Position numbers and translations under genes: made by a program
Shown: in pieces, positions 57,855 through 64,000 of the stretch
How positions within the stretch are numbered: position 1 is the stretch's first letter
How the letters are laid out: each line of letters begins with the position of its first letter
Notes under the pieces: generated by a model
Databases searched by the model: none
Told to the model about the DNA's origin: nothing
What the model saw: the letters and a program-made list of their open reading frames with translations, nothing else
Assembly: GCA_021806165.1 (NCBI GenBank)
Contig: JAJZXY010000002.1
Location: forward strand, 1-64,000
Direction: 5' to 3'
Length of the DNA stretch: 64,000 bases
Origin: Thermoplasmata archaeon
GTDB taxonomy: Archaea; Thermoplasmatota; Thermoplasmata; Sysuiplasmatales; Sysuiplasmataceae

Positions 57855-58373
57855 CTAGGCTGTGTCTGCGGCAGCGGGCGCATGCCTGCTGTTCCTCTCC
57901 CTCCCGCCCTTTTCTGTAAAGTGGGAGAGGTTGAGCACAACCGAATCCTTGACCGTCGACAGCGCTATTATTGTCTTTGTCCTGCTGAAATGGCCGGACT
58001 TCGAAAGACGGAGTATGATGTCCTCCAGCGTTGTCATGTTCTTCGTCCTGATCTTTATTATGAGATCCTCATCGCCTGCCAGGTGGAAGCACTCCTGTAT
58101 GTCGGCCAGGCTGTTTATGAGCTCCACAACCTTCGGGTCCCCGAGCGACCCTCCAGTCTTGAAGTAAAGCATGATGAATGCGGTGATGTCAAGGTTGACC
58201 TTTCTGGGGTCAACAAGGGTCGTGAAACCAGATATCACGTTCTGCCTCAGCATGGCCTGGATCCTCTCATGAACGGTGGGGGCAGCAAGGCCAACCTTCT
58301 CGCCAATCTCCTTCAGCGGCATTCTGGCGTCCTTCTGGAGGAGCTCCAGGATTGCAATATCTTTTTCGTCCAT
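57855..58373 (-). CDS. Lrp/AsnC-family transcriptional regulator
   Basis: A 172-residue protein. HTH MDEKDIAILELLQKDARMPL with LAAPTVHERIQAMLRQNVIS is the Lrp signature, followed by a RAM effector domain (DITAFIMLYFKTGGSL, GDEDLIIKIRTKNM). The last ~20 residues are a basic, Ala-rich tail not typical of the family. It lies upstream of the M48 gene on the same strand with a short gap and could regulate it or amino acid genes elsewhere. Confidence 0.9.
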   Translation of the reverse strand: MDEKDIAILELLQKDARMPLKEIGEKVGLAAPTVHERIQAMLRQNVISGFTTLVDPRKVNLDITAFIMLYFKTGGSLGDPKVVELINSLADIQECFHLAGDEDLIIKIRTKNMTTLEDIILRLSKSGHFSRTKTIIALSTVKDSVVLNLSHFTEKGGRERNSRHAPAAADTA

Positions 58374-58639
58374 TTCCCCGTTGTATTGCCCTTTGTTCGG
58401 TTAAAACTTTTGATTAACACCGCCGAATCGGCCTGCAGAGGTCTGCAGCCCAAGGAGAGGTGGGAGCTGGGGGGAGTGCAAAAATCTGACGTGGCCCAAG
58501 CAGGCCAGCATGCCTGGGCGGCAGGGGGTCAGACAGTGCGTGTCTAGCCGTGCTTTCAGTAGGCAGATTTCATTCAATAAGATTATATACTAAATAATAT
58601 TCAATTAGATTCAGAAACAAACTAATGAAGTGATGTAAT

Positions 58640-58804
58640 ATGTGGCAGTTTGACATAATATCTTCGGCAAATACATCTGCAAGGTCTGGTCAGGACTACC
58701 TCAACATGATTGCCATCGAGGAGAGCAAGACGCTCAACGGACGCGGCCACGGAAACAGGTTCGTCCACCTCCTCAAGAGGGTAGTCTTCCATACGAGGGC
58801 CTGA
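58640..58804 (+). CDS. Small hypothetical protein
   Basis: A 54-codon frame, MWQFDIISSANTSARSGQDY onward, ending in a basic tail (HLLKRVVFHTRA). ATTATATACTAAAT-like sequence at ~58580-58595 gives a TATA box, and GTGAT (58630-58634) precedes the ATG at 58640. It is too short for most gene callers. No domain is recognised, and codon use is near host level. It may be a small peptide gene or chance. Confidence 0.35.
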   Translation: MWQFDIISSANTSARSGQDYLNMIAIEESKTLNGRGHGNRFVHLLKRVVFHTRA

Positions 58805-58894
58805 ACAGAGTGCAGGATGCACAAAACCATTTGAACAAACACCTTCCCAAAATGTTTTCTTGATGTTCTTCCCTCCACCACCCGGTGTTATGCA

Positions 58895-59290
58895 ATGTCA
58901 GAACCAGTTTTCAGCAAATCCGCACCTGCTGCAATAGGCCCTTATTCCCAGGCCATTCTTGACGGCCGCACCGTCTACTGCTCCGGCCAGCTCGGGCTTG
59001 ACCCGGCGACAGGTGCATTGGTTTCCGGTGATGCAGGGTCGCAGGCAGAGCAGTGCCTGAAAAACCTCTCCTCGGTCCTGGCCTCGGCGGGAATGGGACT
59101 GGGCAATGTGGTGAAGACAACGATATTCCTCGCAGATATGTCCGACTTCGAGCGCGTAAACTCAGTGTATGCCGCTGCCTTCGGTCAGTGGAAGCCGGCA
59201 AGATCCACGGTGCAGGTCGCCGCACTGCCGAAGGGGGCAAGGGTGGAAATCGAGGCTATCGCCTCCTCAGCGCCAGCCTCGGTGAATTAG
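58895..59290 (+). CDS. ridA: RidA/YjgF-family imine deaminase
   Basis: A 131-residue trimeric enzyme that hydrolyses reactive enamines/imines made by PLP enzymes such as threonine dehydratase. Seen: AAIGPYSQAILDGRTVYCSGQLGLD, with conserved Tyr and Gly, and the catalytic Arg in ARSTVQVAALPKGARVEIEA. (Longest single run quoted here is in two parts: GPYSQAILDG, VYCSGQLGL.) Length is normal. It fits the threonine dehydratase found at 33 kb. Confidence 0.92.
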   Translation: MSEPVFSKSAPAAIGPYSQAILDGRTVYCSGQLGLDPATGALVSGDAGSQAEQCLKNLSSVLASAGMGLGNVVKTTIFLADMSDFERVNSVYAAAFGQWKPARSTVQVAALPKGARVEIEAIASSAPASVN

Positions 59291-59339
59291 CAGCCTCCCC
59301 GAACAAAATATATTATAATTCCTTTCTTATTTATCATCA

Positions 59340-60170
59340 ATGGCGCGGACTGTCAGGGAGGAGGCACCGCTTCGGCGCCCGATAGTGACGCTGCTTACCG
59401 ACTTCGGCTTTGCTGGGGGCTACGTGGGCTCAATGAAGGGCGTTATCCTGGGCAGGGCCGATGCCGAACTTGTCGACATAACTCACGACGTCCCTCCCCA
59501 GTCGGTGCAGGCTGGTGCATTCATACTCAGGAGCGTTATTCCATATTTTCCGAAGGGGACGGTACACACAGTCGTCATCGACCCCGGCGTAGGGACTCCG
59601 AGGAAGCCAATAGCAATCAGATCCGGCGGCTTCTTCTTTGTCGGGCCGGACAACGGTGTGCTAATCCCGGCCGCAAAGTCATGCGGGAGGCCGGAGGTGA
59701 GGGAGATAAACACCGGCACGATCCAGAAGGAGAAGATTTCAAACACGTTCCATGGAAGGGATGTTTTTGCGCCTGCAGCCGCCTATCTGGCTTCTGGCTC
59801 GCCCTTCGAGAAGATAGGCGCCACCCTGCGCACCTACCATGACATGAGCTTCGGTGAGATGCGCAAGGTGCCCCTGGGGCTTGTCGGCATGAGCGTCTAT
59901 GCAGACGGTTTCGGCAACATCATCACAAACATACGTTCGGAGGATTTCACGAAACTGTTCAGGGTAGGAGACAAGCTCTCGGTGAGCACTGACAGTGTCA
60001 GGCAGGTGGTAGAGTTCGGGAAGACATACTCCGATGTCTCAGAGGGCAGCCCGGTAGCCCTGGTCGGCTCACACGGCAACGTTGAGCTTGCGGTTTCCAG
60101 GGGAAGCGCAGAGCAGCTGTTCAACTGCAGTTTCGGGACTGAAATTGTATTCAAGAAGCTCAAGTTCTGA
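59340..60170 (+). CDS. SAM hydrolase/hydroxide adenosyltransferase (DUF62)
   Basis: A 276-residue enzyme converting S-adenosylmethionine to adenosine and methionine with hydroxide. Seen: LLTDFGFAGGYVGSMKGVIL, VDITHDVPPQSVQAGAFIL, VVIDPGVGTPRKPIAI and VGPDNGVLIPA, all family hallmarks of the D-R-H side-chain triad. A C-terminal beta-barrel follows. TATATTATAA at ~59310 gives the promoter. Role is in SAM turnover. Confidence 0.9.
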   Translation: MARTVREEAPLRRPIVTLLTDFGFAGGYVGSMKGVILGRADAELVDITHDVPPQSVQAGAFILRSVIPYFPKGTVHTVVIDPGVGTPRKPIAIRSGGFFFVGPDNGVLIPAAKSCGRPEVREINTGTIQKEKISNTFHGRDVFAPAAAYLASGSPFEKIGATLRTYHDMSFGEMRKVPLGLVGMSVYADGFGNIITNIRSEDFTKLFRVGDKLSVSTDSVRQVVEFGKTYSDVSEGSPVALVGSHGNVELAVSRGSAEQLFNCSFGTEIVFKKLKF

Positions 60171-60171
60171 G

Positions 60172-60186
60172 TCAGACTATGTCTGA
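60172..60186 (+). terminator. Short hairpin after the SAM hydrolase
   Basis: TCAGAC-tat-GTCTGA is a perfect six-base-pair hairpin one base after the stop codon. It may stop or stabilise the transcript; no T tract follows. Confidence 0.35.
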
Positions 60187-60267
60187 ATATCAAATTGATT
60201 ATATTACTGAATCAATATGTGAATCATATTATGATAACAATACTGAATATAGTACTGCATTCAGACA
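60180..60267. repeat. AT-rich inverted-repeat element, MITE-like
   Basis: TGTCTGAAT (60180-60188) and ATTCAGACA (60259-60267) are perfect 9-bp inverted ends of an 88-base segment that is far richer in A/T than its surroundings. Inside are TACTGAAT direct repeats (60205-60212 and 60241-60248) and a TTGATT/AATCAA hairpin. It may be a tiny non-autonomous mobile element or a regulatory structure. No target duplication is clear. Confidence 0.35.
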
Positions 60268-60487
60268 ATTATCCAGTCACATTACAAAGCAAGTTCAGAT
60301 AGCCATATATACGGATCGTCTCATCACCTGAATTTCACCAAGCAGCTATGGGGTGCAAGGACAACTCTCAATGGGTTTTCCTAACTCAATTTCATGGAAT
60401 CGGATTACGTCCTTTGCTCTGTGATGTATAAATAAAACGGGTTACCGTTTTCCGGGAAAGCGGGAAAAAGGTTAATGACTGGAGGCT
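60268..60487. other. Upstream region of the ribonucleotide reductase gene
   Basis: This region has no gene. It holds the promoter near 60427. Before that it is unstructured, with TATATATAC-like AT stretches around 60308. Confidence 0.4.
60427..60434 (+). promoter_or_regulatory. TATA box of nrdJ
   Basis: TATAAATA predicts transcription start near 60457. GGAGG at 60481-60485 lies 11 bases before ATG 60497 and 2 bases before GTG 60488, so the ATG is preferred. Confidence 0.6.
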
Positions 60488-60496
60488 GTGCTAACA

Positions 60497-63400
60497 ATGG
60501 ATACCGAGAAAGTGATGGGTGGTGAGTCGGAGAGGCAGAAATATGCCGGTGACAAAATGGGCAGGGTGGACGATGGTATGATGGATCCTGCCAAAGGTGT
60601 CCAGGCTGGTGTGAAGCACATGAAGTTCGAAAGACGGTTCACCGCGCCGGGCGAGGACCCATTCTCCACTGTCAAGTGGGCCGTCAGGAGCTCGAAGATC
60701 ACCGAGCCGGACGGTACGGTTGTTTTCAGCATGGAGAACATCGAGGCGCCGGAGGGGTGGAGCCAGCTTGCCGTTGACATTGCAGCATCAAAGTACTTCA
60801 GGAAGGCGGGTGTTCCTGGGTCAGGCTCTGAGAGCAGCGTGAGGCAGCTTGTCTACAGGGTTGCACACACAATCAGGAGCGCCGGGGAGTCATACGGCTA
60901 TTTCTCATCAAAGAGTGCTGAAAACTTCGAGGCGGAACTGAGTTTCATGCTCGTCCACCAGCTGGCCGCGTTCAACTCGCCTGTATGGTTCAACGTCGGT
61001 CTGGCCCAGGAATACGGGATCAGAGGCAGCGGCGGAAACTGGGCATGGGATGCGGCCTCCGGAAAGGTGGTCCAGACTGAAGATTCATACACAAGGCCAC
61101 AGTGTTCCGCATGCTTCATTCAGTCGGTGGATGACGACCTCATGTCCATTTTCGACCTGATAAAAAATGAGGCACGCCTCTTCAAGTACGGCTCCGGGAC
61201 AGGCACCAATTTCTCAAAGATCAGGTCATCAGATGAGAAGCTCTCTGGCGGGGGCACATCCTCTGGCCTGATGTCATTCCTCAGGGTTCTAGATGCCGGG
61301 GCAGGCGCAACAAAGTCGGGCGGAACCACCAGGCGCGCGGCCAAGATGGTTGTCCTTGACGCAGACCACCCGGAGATCATGCAGTTCATCAACTGGAAGG
61401 TGAAGGAGGAGGAGAAGGTGAGGGCCCTGATAAAGGAGGGATACCCCGCCGACTTCAACGGCGAAGCATACCTGACAGTTTCCGGGCAGAACTCCAACAA
61501 CTCGGTAAGGGTCACCGATGAATTCATGAACGCTTTCCTCGCGGACGGTGAATGGAAGACCACATTCAGGACGACCGGCCAGGTGGCCCACACATACGGC
61601 GCCAGGGAGGTCATGGACTCGATCAGCAGGGCTGCATGGGCTTCGGCGGACCCGGGGCTCCAGTTTGACACGACGGTCAACAGGTGGCACACCTGTCCGA
61701 ACTCCGGGCGCATAAATGCGTCCAACCCCTGTTCAGAGTACATGTTCCTGGACGACACCGCCTGCAACCTTGCCTCGCTAAACCTTGTGAGGTTTGTCGA
61801 CGAGTCGGGACGGTTTGACGTCGAGGGATTCAGGCACACAATACGCGTCTTCACCACCGCTATGGACATCATTGTCGACATGGCATCCTACCCCACCGGC
61901 AGGATAGCTGCCAACAGCCATGTCTACAGGACCCTCGGCCTCGGTTTTGCAAACCTCGGGACCACGGCCATGCTGCTCGGCTTCCCCTATGACAGCGAGG
62001 AGGCCAGGGCATTTGCGTCCGCCGTATCCGCGATAATCACAGGCCACTGCTACAGGACATCGGCCGAGATTGCATCCATAATGGGCCCGTTCGCCGAATT
62101 CGACAGGAACAGGGAGCCCATGCTGAACGTCATACGCATGCACAGGGATGCGCTTTATCGGGTCGACAGCAGATTTGTCGACCAGGCACTGCTCAAGGCG
62201 GCAATGGACGACTGGAACGAATGCATCAAGCTGGGGGAGAAATACGGCTACAGGAATGCGCAGGCCTCCAACGTGGCGCCTACCGGGACCATCGGGCTGC
62301 TCATGGACTGCGATACGACAGGAATAGAGCCTGACTTCGCAATCGTGAAGTGGAAGAAGCTTGCGGGCGGCGGTTATTTCAGGATAGTAAACAAGTCCGT
62401 GGAGATCGCACTCAGGAGACTGGGGTATGATGAGGAGAGGGTGGAAAGGATAATCACGACCCTGGTCGGACATGGCACGCTTGCCGGAGCGCCGTTCATA
62501 AATGCAGAGGGTCTGAGGGGACGGGGCATGCCCGAATCCTCCATAAGAGAGGCGGAGGAGTATGTGGGAAGGACACACTCGCTTGACGAGCGCACCCCGA
62601 ACCTTTCAGAGAAGGAGCTTATCGCCCTCGGCTTCGACAGGGAACAGATAATGGCTGCAAGGGATTATGTCAATGGCGTCCAGGCCATGGAACTCGTGGG
62701 AGAGCTGAAGAAGGAGCACCTCCCGATATTCGACTGCGCCAACAGGAGCGGGAGGGGGACAAGGTACATCGCACCCATGGGGCACGTGAAAATGATGGCT
62801 GCCGTCCAGCCCTTCATGTCAGGCGCTATATCCAAGACTGTCAACCTCCCGGGCCACGTGGAGTGGAAGGACGTTGAGCAGGTGTATGTCGACGCATGGA
62901 AGATGGGGCTGAAGGCAATCGCCATCTACAGGGACGGGTCAAAGGCTTCACAGCCGCTCAGCTCATCAGCTGCAGAGGAGAAGAAGGAGAGTGAACTTAA
63001 GCGCGGCGTCAGGCAGGAGCTTCCCAAGATGAGGGGAGGCTTCACGCTGGAATCCACCATCTCCGGGCACAAGATATTCCTCAGGACAGGGGAGTACGAT
63101 ACGGGCAAGCTCGGCGAGATTTTCGTGGATATGTACAAGGAGGGTTCATCGTACAGGAGCATACTCAACGGCTTCGCGATTGCAGTTTCCATCGGACTGC
63201 AGTACGGCGTTCCGCTGGAGAAGTATGTGAATTCATTCACATTCACAAGGTTCGAGCCGCAGGGAATAACCGACCACCCCAACATCAGGAGCTGCACATC
63301 CGTCCTGGACTTCATCTTCAGGGTCCTTGGCATGGAGTACCTTGGCAGGACAGACTTCGTCCAGGTAAAGAGGTCAGTCGATGACGGCAGGCACGCGGAT

Positions 63401-63607
63401 GAGGGAAGGCCAGCATTCATTCACCCCGCCACGAGGTCGCTCGACGACTACTCGGGAGGTATCGAACTGGAGAGCCCAGATCCCATGGACAGGAGCCTCA
63501 TGTTCGACCAGGACGCGCCGCTGTGCTCAGTGTGCGGGCATGTGACAGTCCGCAACGGGAGCTGCTACAAGTGCCTGAACTGCGGCAGCACTACTGGCTG
63601 CTCCTGA
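60497..63607 (+). CDS. nrdJ: Adenosylcobalamin-dependent (class II) ribonucleotide reductase
   Basis: A ~1036-residue enzyme reducing ribonucleotides to deoxyribonucleotides with a B12 radical, with or without oxygen. Hallmarks are GTGTNFSKIRSS, SGGTTRRAAKMVVLD, NPCSEYMFLDDTACNLASLN, VAPTGTIGLLMDCDTTGIEP and a C-terminal Cys-rich module (CSVCGHVTVRNGSCYKCLNC). The last module holds the redox cysteines or a zinc. No intein is present. It needs imported or made B12, so cobalamin is expected in this organism. Its 3' end overlaps larE by 17 bases on the other strand. Confidence 0.95.
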   Translation: MDTEKVMGGESERQKYAGDKMGRVDDGMMDPAKGVQAGVKHMKFERRFTAPGEDPFSTVKWAVRSSKITEPDGTVVFSMENIEAPEGWSQLAVDIAASKYFRKAGVPGSGSESSVRQLVYRVAHTIRSAGESYGYFSSKSAENFEAELSFMLVHQLAAFNSPVWFNVGLAQEYGIRGSGGNWAWDAASGKVVQTEDSYTRPQCSACFIQSVDDDLMSIFDLIKNEARLFKYGSGTGTNFSKIRSSDEKLSGGGTSSGLMSFLRVLDAGAGATKSGGTTRRAAKMVVLDADHPEIMQFINWKVKEEEKVRALIKEGYPADFNGEAYLTVSGQNSNNSVRVTDEFMNAFLADGEWKTTFRTTGQVAHTYGAREVMDSISRAAWASADPGLQFDTTVNRWHTCPNSGRINASNPCSEYMFLDDTACNLASLNLVRFVDESGRFDVEGFRHTIRVFTTAMDIIVDMASYPTGRIAANSHVYRTLGLGFANLGTTAMLLGFPYDSEEARAFASAVSAIITGHCYRTSAEIASIMGPFAEFDRNREPMLNVIRMHRDALYRVDSRFVDQALLKAAMDDWNECIKLGEKYGYRNAQASNVAPTGTIGLLMDCDTTGIEPDFAIVKWKKLAGGGYFRIVNKSVEIALRRLGYDEERVERIITTLVGHGTLAGAPFINAEGLRGRGMPESSIREAEEYVGRTHSLDERTPNLSEKELIALGFDREQIMAARDYVNGVQAMELVGELKKEHLPIFDCANRSGRGTRYIAPMGHVKMMAAVQPFMSGAISKTVNLPGHVEWKDVEQVYVDAWKMGLKAIAIYRDGSKASQPLSSSAAEEKKESELKRGVRQELPKMRGGFTLESTISGHKIFLRTGEYDTGKLGEIFVDMYKEGSSYRSILNGFAIAVSIGLQYGVPLEKYVNSFTFTRFEPQGITDHPNIRSCTSVLDFIFRVLGMEYLGRTDFVQVKRSVDDGRHADEGRPAFIHPATRSLDDYSGGIELESPDPMDRSLMFDQDAPLCSVCGHVTVRNGSCYKCLNCGSTTGCS

Positions 63608-64000
63608 GCTTCAGGTTCATGCTTCCGCTCCTGAATCCGTCGAGGTCAAGCGTCACGTAGAGGAAGCCTATCTCCATGAATCTTTTCACAATCTCCCTCC
63701 TCCTGGACTCGTCCATGAGGAGCGGAATGCTCCCCGCATCCACCTCAATCCTGGCGATGCCGCCATGGACGCGAACCCGCACATCCCTGGCGCCCATCGA
63801 GTGAAGCAGCTCCTCGCCATCCTCAACCATCCTCAGCGTCCTTTCGTCTATCCTCTGACCGTATTCCACGCGGGAGGAGAGGCATGAGTTCGAGGGCCTG
63901 TCATGTGAGGAAAGGCTGAGCATCCTTGCGAGCCGGCGCACATCCTCCTTCCCTATCCCGCATTCACGCAGAGGGAATATGATGCCACTCTCCTCCGCCG
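63591..64000 (-). CDS. larE: LarE-type sacrificial sulfur transferase, C-terminal part
   Basis: The reverse frame is open to the window edge; ~136 residues are visible. RPSNSCLSSRVEYGQRIDER contains the sacrificial-sulfur Cys region of LarE (KPSxxCLASR in relatives), and the end, FLYVTLDLDGFRSGSMN, matches the family C-terminus. LarE donates its own cysteine sulfur to the nickel-pincer cofactor of lactate racemase-type enzymes. The N-terminal PP-loop would lie outside. LarB and LarC partners are not in the window, so a different sulfur target is possible. Confidence 0.85.
   Translation of the reverse strand, partial: AEESGIIFPLRECGIGKEDVRRLARMLSLSSHDRPSNSCLSSRVEYGQRIDERTLRMVEDGEELLHSMGARDVRVRVHGGIARIEVDAGSIPLLMDESRRREIVKRFMEIGFLYVTLDLDGFRSGSMNLKLRSSQ

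Noticed and set aside
60497-63607. Intein in the B12-dependent ribonucleotide reductase
   Set aside because: No splicing-domain motifs or extra length; the hallmark NPCSE and GTGTNFS motifs are uninterrupted.
1-64000. CRISPR array or cas genes
   Set aside because: No regularly spaced direct repeats of 24-40 bases and no Cas-like protein were seen.

Overview
The window is archaeal chromosome. Hallmarks are aIF1A, a RIO1 kinase, Pus10, ribosomal proteins L21e and L15e, RNA polymerase subunit RpoF (Rpb4), a DUF655 protein, family B DNA polymerase, an archaeal-type RNase P RNA, type II tRNA-Leu genes, and many genes with an AT-rich TATA box 24-32 bases before the start codon (leaderless mRNAs). 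The base composition is GC-rich. Surface proteins with the 'ESGLPSGTSW' repeat, SDR-type threonine dehydrogenase and an aerobic-looking beta-oxidation operon suggest a heterotrophic member of the Thermoplasmata/Thermoplasmatota. That placement is inference; no 16S rRNA lies in the window.

Layout. 1-2.1 kb is an AT-rich accessory patch: the end of an IS256-type element, a nuclease-like gene probably broken by a TAG, and the tail of another transposase. 2.1-9.5 kb holds a PadR/Fsr-type efflux pair, a CLC channel gene with a frameshift in a C7 run, a large propeller surface protein and a small Cys-rich protein. 9.6-18.5 kb is the information-processing core: a candidate structured RNA, then aIF1A, RIO1, KH protein, Pus10, L21e, RpoF, DUF655, KsgA, YchF-type GTPase and PolB on one strand. 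18.5-20.1 kb is decayed or empty: a surface-protein pseudogene, a cupin and a gene-free stretch. 20.1-26 kb has L15e with a long charged N-terminal extension, a THUMP protein whose PP-loop is lost, an MFS transporter without an obvious start codon, a coiled-coil protein and a saccharopine-dehydrogenase-like protein.

26-34 kb has two tRNA-Leu genes around a DHA2 efflux pump/MarR pair, then threonine catabolism (Tdh and Kbl from a shared TATA box, threonine dehydratase), RNase P RNA, a HAD phosphatase and a 43-residue zinc-finger-like protein. 34-41.5 kb has two overlapping MetE-family genes, a HExxH protein, a PadR regulator with a palindromic operator between TATA box and ATG, an atypical SDR, an unknown, a PurM/HypE-fold protein and an MFS transporter. 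41.5-52 kb is fatty or isoprenoid acyl-CoA degradation: an acyl-CoA synthetase facing a tight reverse-strand operon of aminotransferase, SCP2-like protein, aldehyde dehydrogenase, SCP2, HAD-ECH fusion, thiolase and two acyl-CoA dehydrogenases. One of those dehydrogenases lacks the usual catalytic motif, so the two may form a heteromer. 52-64 kb holds a degenerate histidine-kinase-like protein, thioredoxin reductase, an HTH protein, an oxidoreductase, an IscA-type protein, ACT, M48 protease, Lrp, RidA, SAM hydrolase, B12-dependent ribonucleotide reductase and the 3' end of larE.

No CRISPR array, rRNA operon, intein or complete mobile element was seen. The most notable items are the acyl-CoA dehydrogenase pair with two SCP2 proteins, the MetE-like pair, the PadR operator, the L15e extension, the PP-loop-less ThiI relative, the candidate ncRNA at 9.6 kb and the AT-rich inverted-repeat element at 60.2 kb.
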